Below, piece after piece: positions 10,601 to 22,600 of a stretch of DNA of 63,500 nt. The stretch comes from Symbiodinium natans (taxonomy: Eukaryota > Sar > Dinophyceae > Suessiales > Symbiodiniaceae). The position numbers and the translations under genes were made by a program. The notes beneath the pieces are model-generated. The model ran no database searches. It had not been told where the DNA came from and saw nothing but the letters and a program-made list of their open reading frames with translations. The stretch lies in NCBI GenBank assembly GCA_905221605.1, contig CAJNDS010002135.1, positions 1,264,001 to 1,327,500 on the forward strand, in the 5' to 3' direction. Position 1 is the stretch's first letter, and the number at the start of each line of letters is the position of its first letter.

Positions 10601-13600
10601 CCAGGCAAGGATTGAAGATCACAACCCTTTGGCAGGTCGTAGCCCTCAATAGGCAGCCATGTCCCATCAGGCAACACAGTCCAAAAACCACCCATACCAT
10701 CCGTGTAGAAAACTTGTCCTGGCAGGCACTGCTTCTCTGGAGTCATTCCTAGAGGATATGCCGTGTTTGCGTCCACCACTCCAGAGCTCCGTGCCCTTGA
10801 AGCTGACCCAGATGCAGCAGAGGTATAGCTTTTCTCCTCCACCCGATGCAACCTGTTCCCCAGCTCCTTTGTCTGCACAAGCAACTCTTTCAGCGCACGC
10901 TTCACCACCGCCATATCTTCAGTTTGCTCTTCACCACTAACATCAGGAATGAGTTCTTCGTCGGCTTGCACTCCACCAATAGTACCTCGTTCCATTTGTC
11001 CCATTAAGCCTGACGATGGTCTCTCAACAGGTGCAGGTTCCTGACCCAAAAGATCTTGCAGCGAAGGCGGTCTCCTCGTACCTTCACCACTCCTATCCCC
11101 TCCGCTCGCGGGAAGACTTGCCGGCCTTGATTGCCTAAGTCTCATTTCTTCTTGAGCCCGCTCGCTCCAGAAAGGATTTGCTGCTTGAACCGGAACCACT
11201 TCGTTTTCCACCTGAGGCGTTGGTTGTATCATTGCAACCTCCCTACCATCTGTCAGTGCTTGTACCATTTGTTGTCGATCTTCACCCCCATCACCACGAT
11301 TTCCTTCGGCTTCATTGGCCGTTGGCGACAGTCCAGGCTCAGAGCGACGCCGCATCATGTCCATGGCGTTAAACAAACGAAAAATCTTTACCAATTCCGC
11401 AGGAAGCCTAACTTGGGCTCATAACCTACGGAGGGCAACCGAAGGAGGACAGGGAACAAAACAGTCAACCCCAACAGAAGCCCTTAATACCCCTGGAACA
11501 ACCAACAACCGAACAACAAGACCCCAAACCAAGGGCACACTTTTTACGAAACCTTTGACCGCTTTGGTCATGGCTTGAGCCAAAGATTACCGGGTTCATT
11601 GACCCTTCAACTTCCAATACCAACTCCTTTCTACAATACCAATTGCAGCTCCGCACCCTAAACCCTGAGCCTGAACCCTGAGCCCTAAACCCTAAACCCT
11701 CTGCACTCCGAGGTGCGAAAGCCGGCTGGGGTGGCCAAGTTACAGGCGTCGCCTATCGGAGCCCCCCCAAGCTTCACACTTTTTGCAGGGTTTAGGGTTA
11801 AGGGTTTAGGGTTAAGGGTTTAGGGTTTAGGGTTTAGGTTCTGACTCGTACGAGATGCGATCCTTCCTGAGGCAGGCTACAAGCCTTATCACGGTTTTTT
11901 TTTACAGCAGGGTTGTGGGGAGAAGGAATGCCGCGGTTGAATTAAAGTTGGGAGGCTGCATTTTTTGCTCAAAGGTTGGAGGAGTTCAGGGATGTAGGGC
12001 TTGGTGTGTCAGGGCATTGATGCTAGGAAGGCATGATTCACAGTTCCCTAGGCCCTAACCCTACATAGCCGTACTTAACCCATAGACCTCCTCTGAGCCC
12101 CCTGTTTTTTTGTTTTTACATTTTTGTTTATGTGAAACCCAAGAGGATATGAAGAATAATATATTTATTAAGGTTCTAAGGGGAGTATAGCCTCAGGTTT
12201 TAGGGGCACCCAGACCCCACCCCAGAAGGGCTGTTTCAGATTGAGGCTTCTGCCAGCCCCCATCCCGAAATCCTGAACCCGTCACCCTGCGCGGTTTAGG
12301 GTTTAGGGTTTGGGGTTTGGGGTTTGGGGTTTGGGGTTTGGGGTTTGGGGTTTGGGGTTTGGGGTTTGGGGTTTGGGGTTTGGGGGGGGGGGAGACTTCC
12401 CGCCAGGGCTTCTCACCACCGTGCTCTCAGCCGCCATCTCGGGCCTGGCAGGCACACACGCACTTCATCACACCGGCTTCGCGTTTAGGGTCTAGGTGTA
12501 GCCCTAAACCCTAAACCCTAAACCCTAAATAGGGGTTCCCCTTGATACACCCTCGAAAAAGTATGACCCTTATGATGGGAGAAGTACCCCCCCCCCCTTC
12601 ATATGCAGAACCCTAAACCCTAGACCCTAAGCCCAAAACCCTACACCCTACAGAGAGTACACCCTAAATCCGAAACCCTAAACCCTACACCACACTCACA
12701 CACACCCTAAACCCTCAACCCTCAACCCTAGAAACCCTAAACCCTCGAGAAGCAGGCGTCTACACCGAGAAGATCCTCAAGGGCTCCAAAGTTACATTGT
12801 GGGCCGGAGGACCCATCCTGTGGCTTGCGTTCTTAAGGGAGGGTGGTTCGTTTAGGGTTTAGAGTTTAGGGTTTAGGGTTGAGGGTTTTGGGTTTTGGGT
12901 TTAGGGCTTCGGGTTTAGGGTTTAGGGTTTGTGTTGTCCTTCTCATGACAGCCTTAAATAAGAACAAGTACATGCATGTAAACATACATACATGAAAGAA
13001 CAAATCATAGGTATGTGTAATATGCATGTCTATATCCTATTTGTGGGATGTTCCCCGCTTATACACACAGTCCTTAAAAGGGATTCTAGTACCCCCCCCC
13101 CCCCCCCCCCCCCCCTATCATAATCCCCATTAATTAAGGACTGTCCGTGTAAGGGGAACAGCACCCTAAGCCCTAAACCCTAAACCCTAAACCCAACATC
13201 CCAAAGTTTGATCCTATTCCCTTAAAAGAGACTTGTTTTGCGCAGTTTTTTCGGCCATGGGGTCTCAAGGGTCCGGAGGTCAGTGCAAGGGGTGTGTCAA
13301 ATTTCTAGTCTCCGGCGTCCAGGGTTCAAACCCTAATTCCCAAACTTTAGGGTTTAGTGTAAAGCTGTGGAAGTAAGCTTCGGTTGATCCCAACGATTCA
13401 AACCTTTTGTTCCGGAGGCACATGAGTTCGGCTCCGATGCGGAAAACGGAGTGTGGCCACGAGACCAGCCCGGTGGGCCTTCTTAGTTCTAAATTGGTAG
13501 CGGAGCTTCGGTTGCTCCAGGGTCGTAGTTTCCGGCAATGTCGGCAGTACCTGGCGGTGCGGGCGAGTCTTTCTATGAGTCCTTCGGCAAGTTACCTCGC

Positions 13601-16600
13601 AGTTCCCCACTACCCGATCCTCCGCTCGGTGAACGGCATGGCGGAGAGGAGATGTGAATGCTGGAGGGCACGATCAGGCGGAGGTGGATTCAGAACGGAG
13701 ACAGTGGATATGGAGTGGGAGCCAGGATCGATCCTGGTGGGGGCACTCCTGGGGCAGCGGCCAGTGGGTAGCCCGCGACTGGGGTCGAGGCTACGACGGT
13801 CAAGAACGACAAGTGAGCAAGGGCGAGACCTGGGGAACTACGGCCTCCCTGGGATCAGGCTCTGTGGATGATGGCGGCGATCGAGATGTACGACGAGCAG
13901 TACCTGAAGGATGGCAGCCACAGAAGCTCGGCTCCGAAACGGGAGCTCCACGTGGTGATCTCGGCCGTGGGCCTTCCGAGAAGATGGTGGTTCCCTCTTT
14001 CTCCGGTTCGTTGGAACCGGGCTCGGGCGAGGACTTGGGGGCCACGGCATGTTCGTACTTACGCCAGGTTGCTGCGTGGAGGAGGATGACGCGCCTGGGG
14101 AAGAGCCAACAGGCGTTGACGCTCTACCAGGCCGACCAGGCCCTGACCGGAAAAGCTTGGGCGGATGCAGAGCGTCTGGACATGGACAGGTTGGCCAGCG
14201 ATGACGGAATCGAGTACTACATCTCTTGGGTCAAAGACAGATACTTAGATGTCCAGGTGACGCAGGTGGGGAGGAGCTTGAGCGACTTCTTCCGTCGCCT
14301 CAAAAGGCGTGGGGGGCAGTCCATTCGGGACTACATGAGCGACTTCGACCGCGCCTTGGCTCGACTCAATGAATGTGGGTGCGTGCTCCCGGACTTGGCA
14401 GCGGCTTGGGTCTTCGTGGATCGGATGGAGCTGGAGGAAGGGGCCGAGCTCAACCTCCTCGCTTCGGTGGGCAACCAGTACAACTTGAAGGCCTTGCAGC
14501 AGGCGGCGATCGTTCAGGACAGAGCCCTCAGGAAGCCATGGGAGGGCCAAGGTCGTGGAGACAGGAACAACAAGCGTGAATGGTGGCCCAAGAAAATCCA
14601 GTCGGCGAACATGGCGGATGCTCCGGAGACGATGGAGGACGCGGACGACAGCCCAGGAGATGATGGCGACCAGGCCGTGCCAGAGGCGGTGGCAGCCGAG
14701 TACTATGAGGCGTACATCACTCATGAGTCTGCGAAGAACAAGTACAAGGCAAGCCTCCAACTTCGGGGCAGTGATCCCGAAACGATGCGGGAGTTGGCAG
14801 CCCAGAAGCTGAGTGCTGCCAAAAGCAAAAGTTTCTGCGCTGGGTGCCATCGCCGAGGCCACTGGCATAAAGATGCCTGCTGCCCCTTGAATAAGGGAAA
14901 GGATGGAGGCAATGCGGCAAGCTCGTCTACAGGGGCTACAACTTCTGGGACTCCACCTGGCGGCAAAGGCGCTGGGCCAAGGTCGAGCTACGCGTGCCAC
15001 GTCGTCCATGTGACTTGGGACCTTGAGAACGACAAAGGGCCCTCCACCTTGGCAGCGATCACAGACACAGCTTGCTCGAAGTCGGTTGCTGGCCTCCCTT
15101 GGATCGAGCACTACATCACAGCAGCTGAGCAGGCGGGGTACCGGCCGATCATCCTGGAGTGCAAGGAGTCTTTCAAGTTTGGCGCCTCCCGTGTGTTCGA
15201 GGCTTCGTACGCCATGCTGATCGGCTTCGCCTTGGGCAACTTCGAAATTTGGTTAAAGGTTGCTGTGGTCAAGGGAGACGTCCCCCTTCTGGTTTCGAGG
15301 CCGGCGCTGGGACATCTTGGAATGGTGCTCGATGTTGAGCGGAACACCGCAACCTTCCGTGCCCTTCAAGTCGCGGACTTTCCTCTTTTGACCACGGAGA
15401 CGGGACATCCTGCTCTCCCTGTTCGTCCTGTACAGGCCAATCACACGCTAGCGGGGGCCAAAGGCTGGTCCGATGAGGAGATCCGCATCCTCCCGCGCGC
15501 AGTGCAATACATGGTGGGACTTCAGGGGCAAGGGGAAGGGTCTTCGGTGTGGTCTAGCATGATGGTCTTCGATGTGGAGGAGTTGAGTTCCGGAGAGTCA
15601 GTTCCACCCCTTCCTCTACCACGGGCGCCCGGGGCCTCTAGAGAGATATCACTACGTCAGCATCCCGAAGCAGTTGGTCCTCCTGTACCTCAAGCACTAC
15701 TAGAAGGCCCTGGACCTCGACAAGGTAGTCGACAGTCTACAGCAGAAGCACACCCTCCTCATGAAGACAGTCCACGTCTTGGAGAAGAACGAGCCCAAAT
15801 TGGTATGAGCAGCCCTGAAATGAAACCCACGAAAGTGTTCTACCCCAAGAAGATTGGAGAAGCAGCCCGAAACATGCTCCTGGCGGATAAGCTCAACCCC
15901 AAGTCCTTCGCAGTATGGTGGCATCAATCCTCAGTTAGCAACGATTTCTGGATTGAGGATACTCACGTCCTTGTGCGGGTTCATGTGGTGCCTAGGAGAT
16001 CCTTTTTCAATCCAAGCAGCTGGAACACGGAGCATCAAGACCAGAAGGTATCTCTTCTAGAAGCACTTGGGAGCCTTAGGACCACCGAGGGCATTTCATG
16101 CAAGACCCAACGAGATTTTCCGCCAGTACATGATGAGTGGAGAAGACCGGAGAGCAAGTCGTCTTTTCCGCTTTTGTGGATCGGCAGAACAGTGTTTAGC
16201 AGATCCTGCGACAACCCTGTAATCCAATTCGTTGCTCCTGCGGTCCATGGCACCGAAAGCAGCCCTTTTGACAGCGCCAGTGGTGACCAGACAGAAGGGA
16301 CTATGGGAGCTCACCCGGGACGAGCTGTTGCGCGAGGCGGAGGCCCGGAGATTGACTATCCACCCCCGGTGGACCGTCACCGAGATCCGCTCAGTCATCC
16401 AGGAGGACCTTGCGAAGGAAGGGGACTCCGAGACACCGATGCCTCACTTGAACAAGATGAACCTCGAGGAGCTGGAGGCGGCGGTTGGCGCAGCGGGGAT
16501 CGAACTTCCCTCGAAGTACAACAGAGAGATCCTCATGAGGCTACTGCGAGACAACGGGGGGATGGGGCCTCAGACTCTCATGAACTTCGGTCGCTACCAG

Positions 16601-19600
16601 GGCATGATGTTCTCCCACACTCCACATGGGTACCGGGCTTGGGCCATCAAGGAGATGCACAGCAACGAGAACGCCAGCGAGGACCTGAAGATGTATGCCA
16701 CCTGGTGCGAGAAGGAGGAGAAGAAGACGTTGAGCAAGACGAGGACTCCGGAGCCCTACATCGACCCCGAGACCAATGCGAAGATTCCCTACGTGCCCGA
16801 GGAGGAGAACTCGTCGGCGTGGAGCCTGGTGCCGCCCTTTCGCGGGTACCTGGGGACCAGCCCGAAGGCCAGAGCCGGCCCCTTGAACCTCAGCGAGATC
16901 CCGCACTACCCGTTGACACCACCCCGGAACCTACGGAGGCCAGCACCTTCGGCCAGCGGATCACAGGTGGGAGAGATGGAGGAGGACATGGATCCCGAGC
17001 ACGAGATAGCCAACCTGGAGCGGAGGTTGTCGGAGCTTCGGAGCCAGCGCGGGCTCCACAGGGGTCCTCAGTAGAAAGGAGCGAGGAAGGCGGGGCCTTC
17101 CAGGAATGCCTGGAGGGGGATGGGGAGGTCCCTGGCCCTGCCGAGAACAAAACTTCCCCGAACACACAGGAGAAGATCAAGGACTACGACATCGGTGAGG
17201 ATGACGACTTCACCCGTGAGTGCCTTGTCGGAGATCACTACGGCCCCCTCAAGACCTCTAAGGACACGATCACGGAGAAGGAGGTCATTGCAAAGTGCGA
17301 AGAAGTTGCGAAGGCCAAGCTCCAGAGCAAGAGCTTCGAGTACGGAGATCTGTTGGAAGTGCTTCGAAAGATCCCTATGAAAGGCACCCGGAGGCATCGA
17401 GACATTGAAGGAGGACGAGGCGCGGTGGCCCATAGCCTGGTTGGAGGGCTCTACTCGCACGGCTCCAAGTACGGGATCACGAAGCGCAGCATGGACCTCC
17501 CGTGGACCACCCGTTTTATCAACGCCTGCATGAAGAGCAAGGTCAATGGTTCATGGACATCTTTCGCCTTGTTAAAGGGGGTTCAGACGTCTGTGCACAA
17601 GGATGTACACAACATTCCCGGACGCGAGACCATCACCATCTCACTCGGGAACTTCTCTGGCGGTGAACTTTGGGTGCATCAACCTGAGCTCAAGGACTCC
17701 GAAGAGGCAGAGGTCGTGTGGAAGAGGGATCCTACGGGGGATGGGTCGGCTCGGCTTCCAGGAGTACTGCTCTCCACCAAAGAGAACCCCACTTCCTTCG
17801 ACCCCCGGAACTACCACGCCACAGAGGACTGGGATGGTGAGAGATGGTGTCTATCGCTCTTTTGCTCGAGAGGATACCCACAGATCACAGAGGAGCTGAG
17901 AGAACATCTTCGTGACCTACGTTTTCCTCTACGTGGCCTACCTGCGCAGGAGAGATCGGATTCCATCTCTGGACCAACTGAGAGACCAAGGAAAAGCACT
18001 CGAAAATTGCTTTGGCAGAGGGCTAAGCGCTTGGCATCTTTGACTACGTGGTGTACGATGGCTGCTTCGTTATGTACGACCGAGATCCTGGCTGCGCCGC
18101 GTGGAGTCAACAGCGTGGCCCTGATGGAACTTGGGGGCTGGGAGAAAACCATCGAGCTGGGGACGCACGACTTCCTCACTACGGAACCCCTCACGTATGA
18201 GGACGTCTCTGCCAAAGAAAATCACCCTACAGACATGTGGAAGGAGTTGCAGCCAGCTACCCTGTGGATCCATGGGGTGGGCGACGACGTTTGCCCGTCC
18301 TCAGTTGGGGAACTGGCGAGGTGCCAAACACTCCGTGGCAGAGGTGTCGTGGTCGAGGCTGAGCAGAACGATAACATCTGGAATGAAGAGTGGGTGCTGG
18401 AGGTCGCGGATCTCGGGGACATGGTGAAAGACGAGGTTAGGGATGGAAGGCGGACCTTGTCAGTGAACCGAGAAGACAACGACATCTTCAAGTGCTCCGA
18501 CGAGGCGGTGAAAGAGAAGATGGAAGCCTACCTTAAAGACAAGGTGGAGAACGCCTACGTTGTCGAAGCCGGGAAGGAAAACACGACTGGCGTTGAAGAA
18601 GGACTCCGTGGAGCGAGCGCCATCAGTTTCCGCGACGAAAAGAACATATCGAGTGAGGTCAAGACAGCCCTAAGAAGGCTGCACCAAAACTTGGGGCACC
18701 CAGATCGAGATGACTTAGCCAGACACCTGAGAATGGCTGGTGCCGGCCCCGAGGTGATACAAGCCGTGAAGAGGATGTCCTGCCAGGTATGCGAGCGCAA
18801 CAAGAGGGGACTGTCTGCTAAGCCGGCCAGTTTTCCCACACTGCTGGAGTTCAATCAAGTTGTGGCCCTGGACGCCTTCTCTTCCTACGACAGTACAGGG
18901 ACGAGGTATGAGTTCATGATGGCTCTGGACTTGGGGACGGGCTTTGGCTTAGCATCATCCCTCCAAGGTCATTCGAGCGAGGCCATGGAGGCGACCTTCA
19001 ACGAGATGTGGTGTCAGGTATTCGGACCCCCGTCGGTCCTAGCCCTGGACCTGGAGTCCGGCCTTCAAGCTGGCTTGGCGAGGTTCAGTGAGTGGCACGG
19101 GACCAAACTACGACCAATAGCAGCACAGGCCCACTACCAGCAAGGAGCAGTAGAGAGACACATCAGATTGTGGAAGGAAGTTTGGGCGAAGATCGTCGAC
19201 GAGCACGCCGTGATTGAGGAAGACGTACCCATGGCCATCACCTCGGTGAACACAGCCCTGAACACCTTGAAGAGGGATTCCGGGTTCAGTCCTTCGCAAG
19301 CAGTGTGGGGCAGAGATCCAGTCGTGCCTGAGGAAGTTCTCAACGGTCCTCATGGTGAACATCTCGACCATGTCCTTTCTAAAGACAGGAGACGAGCTAA
19401 GGAGATGAGCATCAGGAGTGCTGCGAAAGAGGCGTACTTCAAGTGCCATCGTGACGCCAAATTCCGAAGAGCCCTTCTACAACGAAGCAGAGTAGCAGGG
19501 CCAGAACTCCAAGTGGGGGACCACGTTTACATGTACCGGAAGCCCAAGAATCAGAAGACTTGGTACTGGTACGGCCCGGCTGTGATCATCGGGAGAGAAG

Positions 19601-22600
19601 GTCCAAACTACTGGACCTCCTTCGGAGGGAGGTGTCATCTCGTAGCACCTGAGCACATCCGACTGGCTACTGGGGAAGAGATCGGACAAGGATTCATTCT
19701 CAGGACAACCAAAGAGGATTTGGCGCGTCTCTTAGAAGCGGATTTCAAAGATGAGGACCTCTTTGTCGGAACACCAGGCGAAGCAGAAGGCGACCCCGAA
19801 CTACTACAAAGTGGAGATCCCGAACGAGGCCCTAAGGAACCTAGAGAACATCCCCCAGAAGGACATCAACCAGTGCGGAAGAGAGTTCGGACTAAGGGGC
19901 CTGCTCCAGGCCCTGGAAACAGTGAGCAGCAAGAAAGAGCCATCCCCGAGGACGAGGCGACGAGGATGAACCACGTGCACATGGCAAAGAGAGCCCCTAC
20001 TAGGCGCAGCCGTGAAAAAGCCCTCGAGAAGGAGATCCCCTGGTCTTTGGTTCCCGAAGAACAACGAGATCAATTTCGCCAGGCAGAACGAAAACAGTAC
20101 GACGAACATTTGCAATATAGAGCCCTGGAGCCCCTGGACGTGGAGACCAGTAGGGAAGTCAGTGCCAAGAAAGGGGAGAGGGTCCTGGATAGCCGGTTTG
20201 CGTACCGTGACAAGAATTGGAGCAAGCGGCGCAAAGATCCGGGAACGGAATGGAAACCGAAGTCGCGGTTAGTGATCAGTGGACACCGTGATCCAGACCT
20301 CCTTTCAGGACTTTCCACACACGCTCCAACGATCTCGAGACAAGGAATACACCTTCTCCTCCAGATCCTCGCCTCGAATCTGAAGAAGGGATGGACCGGT
20401 CACGCAGGAGACGTGACAGCAGCTTTCCTTTCAGGAGAAGAACTGGAAAGGGAGTTATACCTCCGTCAGCCCCGTTCCGGCTTGGGCGACCTCCATCCGG
20501 AACAACTCCTACGTATCCGGAAGGGGATCTTTGGCCTCGTTGACAGCCCGTCCTCTTGGTGGAAGAAGTTGAAGAAGACTCTCAAGGAACTCGAGATCGA
20601 GGACGAGAATAAGAAGAGATGGAGAGTGACGCAGTGCTCTTTGGATCATTGCATCTTCATGGTCCAGGCGATCAATGGAGAGGGAGAAGACGGCACCCCG
20701 ATCCTTGGACCTCCCGAAGCCTACCTGGGAGTCCACGTAGATGATATTCTTCTTGTCGGTGAAGACAGACTCTGTCAGTTGATAAAGCAGGAGCTCAGTT
20801 CAGTGTTTCCCATCCACGAGTGGGAGACCGGGAGCTTCGACTACGTGGGATCCTTCATCGAGATCGGCGAGGACCAGGTGACGTTGTCGCAGTCCAGCTA
20901 TGTCAACACTCGTCTCTTCACTCTGGATATTAAGCCGGGGCAAGTGGACTGGGAGAGTGCCGATGAAGAACAGCGACACGACAATATGTCCTTGATCGGA
21001 GCGTTGTCGTGGCTGGCGAGTCAATCTCGCCCGGACCTTCAAGTAGGAGTGTCGTTGAGTCAGCAATGTCAACGACAACCCACCGTCGGCGACCTCAAGT
21101 TCACGAACCTCCTGGTCAAGAGAGCTCTTGAACATCAAGATCAAGGCGTGGTCTTCAGGAGCATCGATCTGGAGAAAGCAGTACTACTCTGCTACCACGA
21201 CGCTGGTTGGGCCAACTGTCCCCAGAGCCAGGAGGACCCGTACTACTCCCTGACGTTCGAAGAGGAGAAGCAAGGACTGATCCAAGAGGGCCCCTATGCG
21301 ATCCGAGAGAGGAAGGCTAAGAGGGCGAACTCATCGATCGCTTCCCAAATTGGAAGCCTCTTCGTGCTGGCCAACGAAGAGATCCTCAGCGGCTCGCGTG
21401 AGGCAGGCAGCATCCTCGACTGGAAGAGTGGGGCCTGCGATAGAGTTTGCCGATCAACTTTCGCGGCGGAGACGATGGCCTGCGCATCCGCCATTGAGAC
21501 GGGGGAGTATATCCTGAAGTTCCTCGAAAGTCTCCTAAGGGGCAGTTTGTACAGGAAAGGAACGACCAGGTTCAAAGCCCGCTTTCTCTCTGACTGTAGA
21601 AGCTTGTTCGATCACCTCACAAGGGAGGGAGTCCCTCGGGTACCCAGCTGCAAGCGGCTCGCTATCGATTTGGCTGCTATCCGTGACGATTTAGAATGCT
21701 TTGGGAGGCTTGCCTGGATACCCACCGGGAGTCAGATGGCAGATTTGCTCACCAAACCGCTGAAGAGCGGTCAATGGTGGGCACAACTCCGAGAGGGAAT
21801 CAAGTTGACTTTCAGAGAGGATCTTCCGAAGCAGTGTAAAGCTGTGGAAGTAAGCTTCGGTTGATCCCAACGATTCAAACCTTTTGTTCCGGAGGCACAT
21901 GAGTTCGGCTCCGATGCGGAAAACGGAGTGTGGCCACGAGACCAGCCCGGTGGGCCTTCTTAGTTCTAAATTTAGGGTTTAGGGCTTAGGGCTTAGGGCT
22001 TAGGGCTTAGGGCTTAGGGCTTAGGGCTTAAACCCTAAGCCTAAACCCCAGCAACCTACGGCTCAATTGGCGGCCGGGATCATGGGGGTTGTCTGGAGAA
22101 GCCGCCAGCCCTAATTAAGCCCTATGTAGAGGCTTCTTAAGAAAGGGGGTTCAAGGGTTTAGGATTTAGGGTTTAGGATTTAGGGTTTAGGGGTATGTAC
22201 TCAAAGTTCCCTAATCCTCCCCACTACTTCCTGAGGCTCCCTTCGCTTCCCTAAAGTTCCCTAGGTACCTACCCCCCATGAAACCCCCTTCCCTTGAGGA
22301 CCGTAAACCCTAAACCCTAAAACCTAAACCCTAAACCCTAAACCCTAAACCGGTTATAAGTTGCTGAGAGGTCCATGTTCAAGAGGGCCCAAGAAGCAGG
22401 ATTTGATTTTTTTTTTAAGGCCGTTTAGGGTTTGATTGTTTCCGGACTTTAGAATATCCCCGATGGCAGCTTCCAATCTGAACAAGTAGAATGCGACTGG
22501 CTTGGGCTAAAAACGAGGGCATAGCAGCTTAGTCGCCCAAAAAATGCCAGCACCCGTCCTTTGCGGGGTTATGGAAGCATCCGACAAAGGGGCTTTACAA

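Larger units (their letters stand above)
1719..11655 (-). mobile_element. Copia-type LTR retrotransposon A, full length
   Basis: Two identical 229-bp LTRs (1719-1947 and 11427-11655) bound 9.9 kb. The flanks are a perfect 5-bp duplication, CCCTA at 1714-1718 and at 11656-11660, inside a CCCTAAA tract; removing the element restores an uninterrupted tract. Reading on the minus strand the order is 5' LTR, Met-tRNA-type primer site, gag with zinc fingers, two protease motifs, cytosine-methyltransferase-like domain, integrase, oxygenase-like domain, reverse transcriptase, RNase H, a membrane-spanning tail, polypurine tract and 3' LTR. Integrase before RT makes it Ty1/copia. It lies in intron 1 of the sugar-transporter gene, in the opposite orientation. 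LTR identity implies a recent insertion, but three frame breaks interrupt the polyprotein. Confidence 0.95.
13358..21970 (+). mobile_element. Copia-type LTR retrotransposon B, full length
   Basis: Two identical 136-bp LTRs (13358-13493 and 21835-21970) bound 8.6 kb. The flanking 5-bp duplication is TTTAG (13353-13357 and 21971-21975) inside a TTTAGGG tract. A tRNA primer site lies one base inside the 5' LTR. A single 2736-codon ORF carries gag, protease, an oxygenase-like domain, integrase, RT and RNase H, and it ends inside the 3' LTR. The element sits in intron 3 of the sugar-transporter gene, in the same orientation. Intact ORF and identical LTRs suggest a young and possibly competent copy. 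Confidence 0.95.

Noticed and set aside
12310-12514. ORFs rich in GFGVWGL and the many ORFs ending LNPKP
   Set aside because: These are translations of TTTGGGG and CCCTAAA repeats, open because the repeat lacks stops in that frame.
13407-13871. 154-codon ORF at the start of element B
   Set aside because: It begins in the LTR and overlaps the gag frame. The gag-pol frame downstream has the known domains, so this is probably a shadow, although the real gag start remains open.
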